Assembly: GCA_039090855.1 (NCBI GenBank)
Contig: CM077034.1
Coordinates: forward strand, 224,333,331 to 224,397,330
Direction of reading: 5' to 3'
DNA length: 64,000 nt
Origin: Macrothele yani
Taxonomy: Eukaryota > Arthropoda > Arachnida > Araneae > Macrothelidae
Shown here: positions 39,461 to 50,361 of the stretch, piece after piece
How the letters are laid out: each line of letters starts with the position of its first letter
Position numbering within the stretch: position 1 is the first letter of the stretch
Notes under the pieces: model-generated
Told to the model about the DNA's origin: nothing
The model's input: the letters and a program-made list of their open reading frames with translations, nothing else
Database searches by the model: none
Position numbers and translations under genes: made by a program

Positions 39461-39545
39461 TCGAACGTTCGTACCTGCCCAGGATCGAACCTGCGGTCAT
39501 GTTCACGACAGTCACGAACGCTGACCACTAGGCCACCTGCGGCCG
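39343..39545 (-). mobile_element. tRNA-derived SINE-like element, partly shared with the satellite
   Basis: Read on the minus strand, a tRNA-like head (39543 down to 39473) has an A-box-like TGGCCTAGTGG and a B-box-like GGTTCGATCC separated by 33 bases. These are the internal promoter elements of RNA polymerase III in tRNA genes and tRNA-derived SINEs. The head runs into a body (39472 down to about 39343) containing AATAAA-like stretches and a segment clearly homologous to the end and start of the 197-bp monomer. No poly-A or simple-repeat tail and no target duplication could be identified, because the body merges into the array. The SINE family is not recognised. A relic tRNA pseudogene fused by chance is the main alternative. 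Confidence 0.6.
39482..39535 (-). promoter_or_regulatory. Internal pol III A box and B box of the SINE-like head
   Basis: The B-box-like sequence occupies 39482-39491 and the A-box-like sequence 39525-39535, both on the minus strand, with typical tRNA order and spacing. The intervening anticodon-arm region can pair (GTTC with GAAC), but the loop lacks the invariant T before a plausible anticodon and the T-stem has mismatches. It is therefore tRNA-like rather than a working tRNA gene. Transcription, if any, would run leftward into the satellite. Confidence 0.55.
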
Positions 39546-40438
39546 GCTGTTGGTCAAATTTCTGTGTCACATTTTATACTCTGGACCAATTACGGTCACA
39601 TGACAACAATGCGGGTGAATATCGGATATGTAAATTAGAGGTATACGTCACACAAAAAAACGCTTTAAAACTTATTTGTACACCTAATACTTGCATCAGA
39701 TTTAATTGGAGGATATCCAGCAACAGATATCACCCCCCCCGCCCCTCGAACCCTTCGATTCGAAATGGTCTAGAAACACCTCTGGATTTAACCCTACCAG
39801 ATCTTTTTCTGTTGGGTAAGTTGAAGGAAACATTCAACAGAGATAACCCCGTACATAATTTTTCCAAAAACAAGCAGGTAAATGTAACACATATCCTTAA
39901 ACTAATTCCTAAAAATTAGCATGAAGCTTAGTAAAATTATGTTGATCGTGTACTTACACGTTTGCTTTGACATGAAGAACTGATAAAATTCCTGGGGAAA
40001 AAAAGAGAGAAAGATTGTTGTAATACGGATTTCTTTTGTTTCACTAGTATATGAGTTCCAGCACAAATTTATGGCACTTCATTTTATAACAAAATTGTTG
40101 TATTATCTTAATATAAAGAATACAAAATTTAATCCGTTAGTTCACATTTTCAACTACGTAAAATGTACATGTAAAAGAATTTTCACCTATTAGTGTGGTA
40201 TTTTTAGACAAAAATTGTGGATTTATGATTTTTGGTTTCCAAACACCAAGAAACACACAAGAGTTTGATTTTCTGCATCCTCATAATTCACACTTTGCCT
40301 AATATTACAATTCTGAAAGTCTCATACTCAATTTGCTCCCTAAGACGTCTTTTCTGCAACGTGTTTGATGACTTTCATTTAGTGTAAAGATCTGTTCTCT
40401 TTCTTACCTTGGTTTAACCAATATAAATTTGTAATACA
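39546..40438. other. Non-coding, mostly AT-rich spacer
   Basis: I see no recognisable gene or element in this stretch. It is mostly AT-rich with short homopolymers, including a C-rich run near 39733-39745. A reading frame open from 39365 to 39919 starts in the satellite edge and crosses the SINE-like head. It shows no domain or conserved motif and is best treated as chance. Confidence 0.6.
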
Positions 40439-40440
40439 TA

Positions 40441-40468
40441 CACAGTGCGTCAAAGAATTTTTAAAACT
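40441..40468 (+). repeat. Left mariner terminal inverted repeat
   Basis: It begins cacagtgcgtcaaagaat and pairs with the right end at 25 of 28 positions (mismatches at positions 8, 10 and 25). It is immediately preceded by TA. Confidence 0.9.
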
Positions 40469-40637
40469 AGCGCTAGATTTCAGCCTACGGTTGCGCCTCC
40501 AGTGTAATCGCGAATGCGTTATAAACCGTGACCATCTGCTTGCTTTCTGCCAAAAGTACTGCGCAGTTGTTAAAGTAACTCAAACAAAACGGCTGTTCAT
40601 TAGAGAAGTAAAATTTTTTTCATGTTGAATTATTAAG

Positions 40638-41681
40638 ATGGAACAAAGGGCTGTTATTAAATTTAACGCAAAACTTGGTAAAAGTGCCTCGAAACGTACC
40701 AAATGATGAAACAAGTTTACGGTGAGTTTTGTTTAAGTAGATCAAATGTTTTCCTGTGGCACAAACGTTTTTTTGGACGGAAGAGATATGCTAGAAGATG
40801 ATAAGCATACCGGAAGACCAAGTTCATCTAGGACACGTGAGATTATTGAAAAAGTCCGTGATTTCGTGGCAAACAATCGAGGTGCGTCACTAAGAATGAT
40901 GGAAGAGTCTTTAAACATCAACAAAGAAACGATTCGAACCATCCTGCATGAAGATTTGGGCAAAACAAATGTCTGCGCTAAATTTGTTCCACACACGTTA
41001 ACCAATGAACAAAAATCAAGGAGAAGTGCACATTGCAGAGACATCATTTCAGCAGCTCAAAATTATCCAATCTTCTTGAAATCGATTGTTACAGTTGATG
41101 AAACATGGTGTTTTTAATATGATCCTAAAACAAAGCGACAAAGTGCGGAATGGAAGTAAAAAACTCACCACACGCCAAAAAAAAAAAAAACCAAAAAAGT
41201 TCCATCGAAAATCAAAACAATGCTCATTACATTCTTCCATAGTAAGGGTATTATCCACAAAGAATTTGTTCCAAGTGGACAAACAATTACTGGTGGGTTT
41301 TATTTAAATGTTTTGAGGCGTTTGATGGGCACAATTTGTCGCATTCGTCCAGAATATCGGGATGAAAACAGTTGGTGTTTGTTGCACGATAATGCACCCA
41401 GTCACACCTCACTTCTTGTTCGTAGGTTTTTGGCGAAAAATAACGTCTGTGTGTTGAATCATCCACCGTATTCGCCTGAATTAGCACCCTGCGACTTCTC
41501 TTTATTCCCAAAACTTAAAATGACGTTAAAAGGGCGTTATTTTGATGATATTTCGACCATACAAACAGCTTCGACGCGTGCTTCGGAGGCAATTCCGCAA
41601 AGTTAACTGGAACAGGCATTCGAATCATTATTAAATCGCTGTAACAAGTGTATTGAAGCCGGAGGAACGTATTTTGAATAA
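40638..41681 (+). pseudogene. Mariner transposase pseudogene (DD34D)
   Basis: The start at ATG 40638 and stop at TAA 41679-41681 span 347 codons, the usual mariner transposase length. The N-terminal helix-turn-helix region is broken by a one-base loss near 40690 and a one-base gain in the T run near 40769-40775, which brings the frame back. The phase between them has several stops. Downstream, the linker motif FVPHTLTNEQ (the WVPHEL-type motif) is present. The catalytic triad is D in VTVDETW (41097-41099), D in LLHDNAPSH (41388-41390) and D in YSPELAPCD (41493-41495). The last two are separated by exactly 34 residues, the mariner signature. In-frame stops occur at 41115-41117, 41157-41159 and 41604-41606, and an A-rich tract lies near 41178-41191. 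All three catalytic aspartates survive, but no full-length protein is possible. Confidence 0.93.
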
Positions 41682-41725
41682 CAAACCAAAGCAAATAATA
41701 ATTTCTTGCTTCATTTTACAGACCC

Positions 41726-41753
41726 AGTCTTAAAAATTCTTTGCCACACTGTG
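41726..41753 (-). repeat. Right mariner terminal inverted repeat
   Basis: Reverse complement of the left end with three mismatches over 28 bases. It ends in cactgtg at 41753. The next two bases are CA rather than the expected TA. Confidence 0.9.
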
Positions 41754-41928
41754 CACATATCGCCAAGCTGTTCTCTGAGATTCAGAGGTCACCTCCTCAA
41801 AGAAAGTTCATGTGCCTCATTTTAGTTTCAAAATGTTGGAAGTAGATTTTGTGCTTACTATAGATGCCTCATATGCTTTCATTTAAAGAGATCTCAGCAC
41901 AATTTAAGCTTTGCTGAGATACATTAAA
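41754..41928. other. Short spacer between mariner and the second array
   Basis: About 175 bases with no recognisable gene, repeat or promoter. The first sequence alignable to the second array appears at about 41929 (a shortened tatcacacaagacctttt block). Confidence 0.5.
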
Positions 41929-42740
41929 TATATCACACAAGACCTTTTGTTCTTCATACTCATTATCTTTTTCTCATGTAGAATCTGGTCCTCCCATAAT
42001 TCCCTTGGCCTTTCTCTAATTTGCGTTCATACCACTTGGGTTGAAAACATTCTCTCAGTAAGCATCTCACCACTCATTCTTTAAACATGGCCAAATCCCC
42101 TCATAAAATTTTTCTCCACCTTAACATCAAAAATTTCAACAAGACGTTTCGTACTACATACTTTTTTTCTCTTTCCTGAATCTGGTCTTCCTATGAATTC
42201 CTTGGCGTTCCTCTACCTTTAGCATCTCACCACTCATTCTTTCAGCATGGCCAAACCACCTAAAAATATTTCTCTCCACCTTACTATCACGCATACCCAA
42301 CAAGACCTTTTGTACTTCATGCTCATTACCTTTTTTCTCATGCAGACATTCTTGAATCAGGTCCGTCCATAATTTCCTTGGCCTTCCTCTACCTTTCTTT
42401 CCTGTCACTTGGGCTGAATAGATTTTCTTAGCAAGCATCTCACCACTCATTCTTTCAACATGGCCAAAACATCTAAGAATATTTGTCTCCACCATACTAC
42501 TACACATCACAACAAGACCTTTTGTATTTCATACTCATTACCTTTTTCTCATGCAGACATTCCTGAATCTAGTCCTCCTATGATTTCCTTGGCCTTCCTC
42601 TACCTTTCTTTCCTGCGACTTGGGCTGAATAAATTCTCTTAGTAAGCATCTCACCACTTATTCTTTCAATATGGCCAAACCACCTCAAAATATTTCTTTC
42701 CACCTTACTATCACACATACCCAACAAGACCTTTTGTACT
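41929..42740. repeat. Divergent left edge of the second array
   Basis: The first four or so units are strongly diverged and carry deletions. A shortened block lies at 41929-41945. A unit around 42140-42200 has the ctctttcctgaatctggtc signature of the 200-bp subfamily that otherwise dominates the far right edge. An internal deletion near 42222 joins cctctacctt directly to agcatctcacc. Unit divergence falls towards the interior, the expected picture of an old array margin that escapes homogenisation. Confidence 0.8.
42154..42510 (-). pseudogene. LINE C-terminal-like fragment, near-ancestral form
   Basis: A 118-residue minus-strand frame spans two units in phase. The upstream copy reads through CFGHVERMSGEM, GKKGRGRPRKLW and LIQECLHEKKGNEHEVQKV into the next FRWFGHAERM. 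The order (aromatic-GH-x-ERM, a basic GRGRPRK stretch, then a tryptophan) resembles the region downstream of the reverse transcriptase domain in many non-LTR retrotransposons. No reverse transcriptase, endonuclease or gag part is present. GHVERM and the in-phase KKGNE junction are probably ancestral features. The downstream end is scrambled by the deletion near 42222. It is a relic, not a functional gene, and the LINE clade cannot be named from this fragment. Confidence 0.6.
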
Positions 42741-42940
42741 TCATACTCATTACCTTTTTTCTCATGCAGACTTTTCTGAATATTAGCCTTCCAAGATTTC
42801 CTTGGCCTTCCTCTACCATTCTTTCCTGCGACATGGGCTAAATGGATTCTCTTAGTAAGCATCTCACCACTCATTCTTTCAGCATGGCCAAACCACCTAA
42901 GAATATTTCTTTCCACCTTACTATCACACATACCCAACAA
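42578..42940 (-). pseudogene. Two in-phase LINE-like units (213-bp spacing)
   Basis: A 120-residue minus-strand frame covers one full unit and most of the next without a frame break. The junction between them has six A residues on the minus strand (six T near 42745 on +), giving EKKGNEYEVQKVLLGMCDSK. This shows that a 213-base, 71-codon unit keeps phase. The adjoining core units have five and lose it. Motifs RWFGHAERMSGEM and GRGRPRKSW appear in both copies. Confidence 0.6.
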
Positions 42941-43295
42941 GACCTTTTGTACTTCATACTCATTACCTTTTTCTCATGCAGACTTTTCTGAATATTAGCC
43001 TTCCGAGATTTCCTTGGCCTTCCTCTACCATTCTTTCCTGCGACTTGGGCTAAATGGATTCTCTTAGTAAGCATCTCACCACTCATTCTTTCAGCATGGC
43101 CAAACCACCTAAGAATATTTCTTTCCACCTTACTATCACACATACTCAACAAGACCTTTTGTACTTCATACTCACTACCTTTTTCTCATGCAGACTTTTC
43201 TGAATATTAGCCTTCCAAGATTTCCTTGGCCTTCCTCTACCATTCTTTCCTGCGACTTGGGCTAAAATGGATTCTCTTAGTAAGCATCTCACCAC

Positions 43296-43577
43296 TCATT
43301 CTTTCAGCATGGCCAAACCACCTAAGAATATTTCTTTCCACCTTACTATCACACATACCCAACAAGACCTTTTGTACTTCATACTCATTACCTTTTTCTC
43401 ATGCAGACTTTTCTGAATATTAGCCTTCCAAGATTTCCTTGGCCTTCCTCTACCATTCTTTCCTGCGACTTGGGCTAAATGGATTCTCTTAGTAAGCATC
43501 TGACCACTCATTCTTTCAGCATGACCAAACCACCTAAGAATATTTCTTTCCACCTTACTATCACACATACCCAACAA
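43296..43577 (-). pseudogene. Representative 93-residue frame of the 212-bp unit
   Basis: Nearly every core unit has this minus-strand frame. It starts at MLGMCDSKVERN (or MFGMC) and continues through ILRWFGHAERMSGEMLTKR, NGRGRPRKSWK and KSLHEKK. It then passes into the next unit in the wrong phase (VMSMKYKRSC to AMLKE, then stop), re-reading the first part of the same repeat out of frame. Successive frames overlap by 70 bases. Because the unit length is not a multiple of three, these are by-products of the repeat and not a gene family. I list one example to stand for all. The retrotransposon-like first 60 residues are the meaningful part. No promoter, splice site or polyadenylation context supports expression. 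Confidence 0.55.
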
Positions 43578-46262
43578 GACCTTTTGTACTTCATACTCAT
43601 TACCTTTTTCTCATGCAGACTTTTCTGAATATTAGCCTTCCAAGATTTCCTTGGCCTTCCTCTACCATTCTTTCCTGCGACTTGGGCTAAATGGATTCTC
43701 TTAGTAAGCATCTCACCACTCATTCTTTCAGCATGGCCAAACCACCTAAGAATATTTCTTTCCACCTTACTATCACACATACCCAACAAGACCTTTTGTA
43801 CTTCATACTCATTACCTTTTTCTCATGCAGACTTTTCTGAATATTAGCCTTCCAAGATTTCCTTGGCCTTCCTCTACCATTCTTTCCTGCGACTTGGGCT
43901 AAATGGATTCTCTTAGTAAGCATCTCACCACTCATTCTTTCAGCATGGCCAAACCACCTAAGAATATTTCTTTCCACCTTACTATCACACATACCCAACA
44001 AGACCTTTTGTACTTCATACTCATTACCTTTTTCTCATGCAGACTTTTCTGAATCTTAGCCTTCCAAGATTTCCTCGGCCTTCTTCTACCATTCTTTCCT
44101 GCGACTTGGGCTAAATGGATTCTCTTAGTAAGCATCTCACCACTCATTCTTTCAGCATGGCCAAACCACCTAAGAATATTTCTTTCCACCTTACTATCAC
44201 ACATACCCAACAAGACCTTTTGTACTTCATACTCATTACCTTTTTCTCATGCAGACTTTTCTGAATATTAGCCTTCCAAGATTTCCTTGGCCTTCCTCTA
44301 CCATTCTTTCCTGCGACTTGGGCTAAATGGATTCTCTTAGTAAGCATCTCACCACTCATTCTTTCAGCATGGCCAAACCACCTAAGAATATTTCTTTCCA
44401 CCTTACTATCACACATACCCAACAAGACCTTTTGTACTTCATACTCATTACCTTTTTCTCATGCAGACTTTTCTGAATATTAGCCTTCCAAGATTTCCTT
44501 GGCCTTCCTCTACCATTCTTTCCTGCGACTTGGGCTAAATGGATTCTCTTAGTAAGCATCTCACCACTCATTCTTTCAGCATGGCCAAACCACCTAAGAA
44601 TATTTCTTTCCACCTTACTATCACACATACCCAACAAGACCTTTTGTACTTCATACTCATTACCTTTTTCTCATGCAGACTTTTCTGAATCTTAGCCTTC
44701 CAAGATTTCCTTGGCCTTCCTCTACCATTCTTTCCTGCGACTTGGGCTAAATGGATTCTCTTAGTAAGCATCTCACCACTCATTCTTTCAGCATGGCCAA
44801 ACCACCTAAGAATATTTCTTTCCACCTTACTATCACACATACCCAACAAGACCTTTTGTACTTCATACTCATTACCTTTTTCTCATGCAGACTTTTCTGA
44901 ATCTTAGCCTTCCAAGATTTCCTTGGCCTTCCTCTACCATTCTTTCCTGCGACTTGGGCTAAATGGATTCTCTTAGTAAGCATCTCACCACTCATTCTTT
45001 CAGCATGGCCAAACCACCTAAGAATATTTCTTTCCACCTTACTATCACACATACCCAACAAGACCTTTTGTACTTCATACTCATTACCTTTTTCTCATGC
45101 AGACTTTTCTGAATCTTAGCCTTCCAAGATTTCCTCGGCCTTCCTCTACCATTCTTTCCTGCGACTTGGGCTAAATGGATTCTCTTAGTAAGCATCTCCC
45201 CACTCATTCTTTCAGCATGGCCAAACCACCTAAGAATATTTCTTTCCACCTTACTATCACACATACCCAACAAGACCTTTTGTACTTCATACTCATTACC
45301 TTTTTCTCATGCAGACTTTTCTGAATCTTAGCCTTCCAAGATTTCCTTGGCCTTCCTCTACCATTCTTTCCTGCGACTTGGGCTAAATGGATTCTCTTAG
45401 TAAGCATCTCCCCACTCATTCTTTCAGCATGGCCAAACCACCTAAGAATATTTCTTTCCACCTTACTATCACACATACCCAACAAGACCTTTTGTACTTC
45501 ATACTCATTACCTTTTTCTCATGCAGACTTTTCTGAATATTAGCCTTCCAAGATTTCCTTGGCCTTCCTCTACCATTCTTTCCTGCGACTTGGGCTAAAT
45601 GGATTCTCTTAGTAAGCATCTCACCACTCATTCTTTCAGCATGGCCAAACCACCTAAGAATATTTCTTTCCACCTTACTATCACACATACCGAACAAGAC
45701 CTTTTGTACTTCATACTCATTACCTTTTTCTCATGCAGACTTTTCTGAATCTTAGCCTTCCAAGATTTCCTTGGCCTTCCTCTACCATTCTTTCCTGCGA
45801 CTTGGGCTAAATGGATTCTCTTAGTAAGCATCTCACCACTCATTCTTTCAGCATGGCCAAACCACCTAAGAATATTTCTTTCCACCTTACTATCACACAT
45901 ACCCGACAAGAACTTTTGTACTTCATACTCATTACCTTTTTCTCATGCAGACTTTTCTGAATCTTAGCCTTCCAAGATTTCCTTGGCCTTCCTCTACCAT
46001 TCTTTCCTGCGACTTGGGCTAAATGGATTCTCTTAGTAAGCATCTCACCACTCATTCTTTCAGCATGGCCAAACCACCTAAGAATATTTCTTTCCACCTT
46101 ACTATCACACATACCCAACAAGACCTTTTGTACTTCATACTCATTACCTTTTTCTCATGCAGATTTTCTGAATCTTAGCCTTCCAAGATTTCCTTGGCCT
46201 TCCTCTACCATTCTTTCCTGCGACTTGGGCTAAATGGATTCTCTTAGTAAGCATCTCACCAC

Positions 46263-48800
46263 TCATTCTTTCAGCATGGCCAAACCACCTAAGAATATTT
46301 CTTTCCACCTTACTATCACACATACCCAACAAGACCTTTTGTACTTCATACTCATTACCTTTTTCTCATGCAGACTTTTCTGAATCTTAGCCTTCCAAGA
46401 TTTCCTTGGCCTTCCTCTACCATTCTTTCCTGCGACTTGGGCTAAATGGATTCTCTTAGCAAGCATCTCCCCACTCATTCTTTCAGCATGGCCAAACCAC
46501 CTAAGAATATTTCTTTCCACCTTACTATCACACATACCGAACAAGACCTTTTGTACTTCATACTCATTACCTTTTTCTCATGCAGACTTTTCTGAATCTT
46601 AGCCTTCCAAGATTTCCTTGGCCTTCCTCTACCATTCTTTCCTGCGACTTGGGCTAAATGGATTCTCTTAGTAAGCATCTCACCACTCATTCTTTCAGCA
46701 TGGCCAAACCACCTAAGAATATTTCTTTCCACCTTACTATCACACATACCCAACAAGACCTTTTGTATTTCATACTCATTACCTTTTTCTCATGCAGACT
46801 TTTCTGAATCTTAGCCTTCCAAGATTTCCTTGGCCTTCCTCTACCATTCTTTCCTTCGACTTGGGCTAAATGGATTCTCTTAGTAAGCATCTCACCACTC
46901 ATTCTTTCAGCATGGCCAAACCACCTAAGAATATTTCTTTCCACCTTACTATCACACATACCCAACAAGACCTTTTGTACTTCATACTCATTACCTTTTT
47001 CTCATGCAGACTTTTCTGAATCTTAGCCTTCCAAGATTTCCTCGGCCTTCTTCTACCATTCTTTCCTGCGACTTGGGCTAAATGGATTCTCTTAGTAAGC
47101 ATCTCACCACTCATTCTTTCAGCATGGCCAAACCACCTAAGAATATTTCTTTCCACCTTACTATCACACATACCCAACAAGACCTTTTGTACTTCATACT
47201 CATTACCTTTTTCTCATGCAGACTTTTCTGAATCTTAGCCTTCCAAGATTTCCTCGGCCTTCTTCTACCATTCTTTCCTTCGACTTGGGCTAAATGGATT
47301 CTCTTAGTAAGCATCTCACCACTCATTCTTTCAGCATGGCCAAACCACCTAAGAATATTTCTTTCCACCTTACTATCACACATACCGAACAAGACCTTTT
47401 GTACTTCATACTCATTACCTTTTTCTCATGCAGACTTTTCTGAATATTAGCCTTCCAAGATTTCCTTGGCCTTCCTCTACCATTCTTTCCTGCGACTTGG
47501 GCTAAATGGATTCTCTTAGTAAGCATCTCACCACTCATTCTTTCAGCATGGCCAAACCACCTAAGAATATTTCTTTCCACCTTACTATCACACATACCCA
47601 ACAAGACCTTTTGTACTTCATACTCATTACCTTTTTCTCATGCAGACTTTTCTGAATCTTAGCCTTCCAAGATTTCCTTGGCCTTCCTCTACCATTCTTT
47701 CCTTCGACTTGGGCTAAATGGATTCTCTTAGTAAGCATCTCACCACTCATTCTTTCAGCATGGCCAAACCACCTAAGAATATTTCTTTCCACCTTACTAT
47801 CACACATACCCAACAAGACCTTTTGTACTTCATACTCATTACCTTTTTCTCATGCAGACTTTTCTGAATCTTAGCCTTCCAAGATTTCCTTGGCCTTCCT
47901 CTACCATTCTTTCCTGCGACTTGGGCTAAATGGATTCTCTTAGTAAGCATCTCACCACTCATTCTTTCAGCATGGCCAAACCACCTAAGAATATTTCTTT
48001 CCACCTTACTATCACACATACCCAACAAGACCTTTTGTACTTCATACTCATTACCTTTTTCTCATGCAGACTTTTCTGAATCTTAGCCTTCCAAGATTTC
48101 CTTGGCCTTCCTCTACCATTCTTTCCTGCGACTTGGGCTAAATGGATTCTCTTAGTAAGCATCTCACCACTCATTCTTTCAGCATGGCCAAACCACCTAA
48201 GAATATTTCTTTCCACCTTACTATCACACATACCCAACAAGACCTTTTGTACTTCATACTCATTACCTTTTTCTCATGCAGACTTTTCTGAATCTTAGCC
48301 TTCCAAGATTTCCTTGGCCTTCCTCTACCATTCTTTCCTGCGACTTGGGCTAAATGGATTCTCTTAGTAAGCATCTCACCACTCATTCTTTCAGCATGGC
48401 CAAACCACCTAAGAATATTTCTTTCCACCTTACTATCACACATACCCAACAAGACCTTTTGTACTTCATACTCATTACCTTTTTCTCATGCAGACTTTTC
48501 TGAATATTAGCCTTCCAAGATTTCCTTGGCCTTCCTCTACCATTCTTTCCTGCGACATGGGCTAAATGGATTCTCTTAGTAAGCATCTCACCACTCATTC
48601 TTTCAGCATGGCCAAACCACCTAAGAATATTTCTTTCCACCTTACTATCACACATACCCAACAAGACCTTTTGTACTTCATACTCATTACCTTTTTCTCA
48701 TGCAGACTTTTCTGAATATTAGCCTTCCAAGATTTCCTTGGCCTTCCTCTACCATTCTTTCCTTCGACTTGGGCTTAATGGATTCTCTTAGTAAGCATCT
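46263..48800. repeat. Higher-order block A, first copy
   Basis: An ordered run of marked units includes a cataccg unit, a ccttcgactt unit, a ccttcttcta unit, a unit with ccttcgactt plus ccttcttcta, a gaatattag unit and later a gcgacatgg unit. The same order recurs at 52226-54742 and 56228-58418, with whole units gained or lost. The ccttcttcta plus ccttcgactt unit at 47111 matches that at 53047 at a lag of 5,936 bases, exactly 28 x 212. Confidence 0.65.
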
Positions 48801-49231
48801 CACCACTCATTCTTTCAGCATGGCCAAACCACCTAAGAATATTTCTTTCCACCTTACTATCACACATACCCAACAAGACCTTTTGTACTTCATACTCATT
48901 ACCTTTTTCTCATGCAGACTTTTCTGAATCTTAGCCTTCCAAGATTTCCTTGGCCTTCCTCTACCATTCTTTCCTGCGACTTGGGCTAAATGGATTCTCT
49001 TAGTAAGCATCTCACCACTCATTCTTTCAGCATGGCCAAACCACCTAAGAATATTTCTTTCCACCTTACTATCACACATACCCAACAAGACCTTTTGTAC
49101 TTCATACTCATTACCTTTTTCTCATGCAGACTTTTCTGAATCTTAGCCTTCCAAGATTTCCTTGGCCTTCTTCTACCATTCTTTCCTGCGACTTGGAGCT
49201 AAATGGATTCTCTTAGTAAGCATCTCACCAC

Positions 49232-50361
49232 TCATTCTTTCAGCATGGCCAAACCACCTAAGAATATTTTTTTCCACCTTACTATCACACATACCCAACA
49301 AGAACTTTTGTACTTCATACTCATTACCTTTTTCTCATGCAGACTTTTCTGAATCTTAGCCTTCCAAGATTTCCTTGGCCTTCTTCTACCATTCTTTCCT
49401 GCGACTTGGGCTAAATGGATTCTCTTAGTAAGCATCTCACCACTCATTCTTTCAGCATGGCCAAACCACCTAAGAATATTTCTTTCCACCTTACTATCAC
49501 ACATACCCAACAAGACCTTTTGTACTTCATACTCATTACCTTTTTCTCATGCAGACTTTTCTGAATCTTAGCCTTCCAAGATTTCCTTGGCCTTCTTCTA
49601 CCATTCTTTCCTGCGACTTGGGCTAAATGGATTCTCTTAGTAATCATCTCACCACTCATTCTTTCAGCATGGCCAAACCACCTAAGAATATTTCTTTCCA
49701 CCTTACTATCACACATACCCAACAAGACCTTTTGTACTTCATACTCATTACCTTTTTCTCATGCAGACTTTTCTGAATCTTAGCCTTCCAAGATTTCCTT
49801 GGCCTTCCTCTACCATTCTTTCCTGCGACATGGGCTAAGTGGATTCTCTTAGTAAGCATCTCACCACTCATTCTTTCAGCATGGCCAAACCACCTAAGAA
49901 TATTTCTTTCCACCTTACTATCACACATACCGAACAAGACCTTTTGTACTTCATACTCATTACCTTTTTCTCATGCAGACTTTTCTGAATATTAGCCTTC
50001 CAAGATTTCCTTGGCCTTCCTCTACCATTCTTTCCTGCGACTTGGGCTAAATGGATTCTCTTAGTAAGCATCTGACCACTCATTCTTTCAGCATGACCAA
50101 ACCACCTAAGAATATTTCATTCCACCTTACTATCACACATACCCGACAAGAACTTTTGTACTTCATACTCATTACCTTTTTCTCATGCAGACTTTTCTGA
50201 ATCTTAGCCTTCCAAGATTTCCTTGGCCTTCCTCTACCATTCTTTCCTTCGACTTGGGCTAAATGGATTCTCTTAGTAAGCATCTCACCACTCATTCTTT
50301 CAGCATGGCCAAACCACCTAAGAATATTTCTTTCCACCTTACTATCACACATACCCAACAA
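49232..50361. repeat. Higher-order block B, first copy
   Basis: Consecutive units carry a distinctive run: agtaatcatctc (49640), gcgacatgggctaagtgg (about 49826), catctgaccac (about 50070) and aatatttcattcc with acccgacaagaac (about 50110-50155). The identical run recurs at about 54743-55872, a lag of about 5,511 bases (26 units with one base lost). Confidence 0.75.

Larger units (their letters stand above)
40441..41753 (+). mobile_element. Degenerate full-length mariner (Tc1/mariner, DD34D) element
   Basis: A 1,313-bp element, the usual mariner size, is bounded by 28-bp inverted terminal repeats matching at 25 of 28 positions. It contains one transposase reading frame in + orientation. The left flank ends in the expected TA (40439-40440). 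The right flank is CA (41754-41755), one transition away from the TA target duplication, consistent with an old insertion. Family knowledge: mariners move by cut-and-paste through their own transposase. This copy cannot make an intact one, but its ends might still be recognised in trans. It sits in the island between the two arrays. Confidence 0.93.

Noticed and set aside
39473..39543. Functional tRNA gene
   Set aside because: Box A and box B are present, but the anticodon loop and T-stem do not fit a working tRNA; a SINE head is more likely.
39365..39919. 184-codon + strand reading frame as a gene
   Set aside because: It starts in the degenerate satellite edge, runs antisense through the tRNA-like head and has no recognisable motif.
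40742..41511. Minus-strand reading frames over the mariner
   Set aside because: They are antisense to a recognisable transposase and have no motif of their own.
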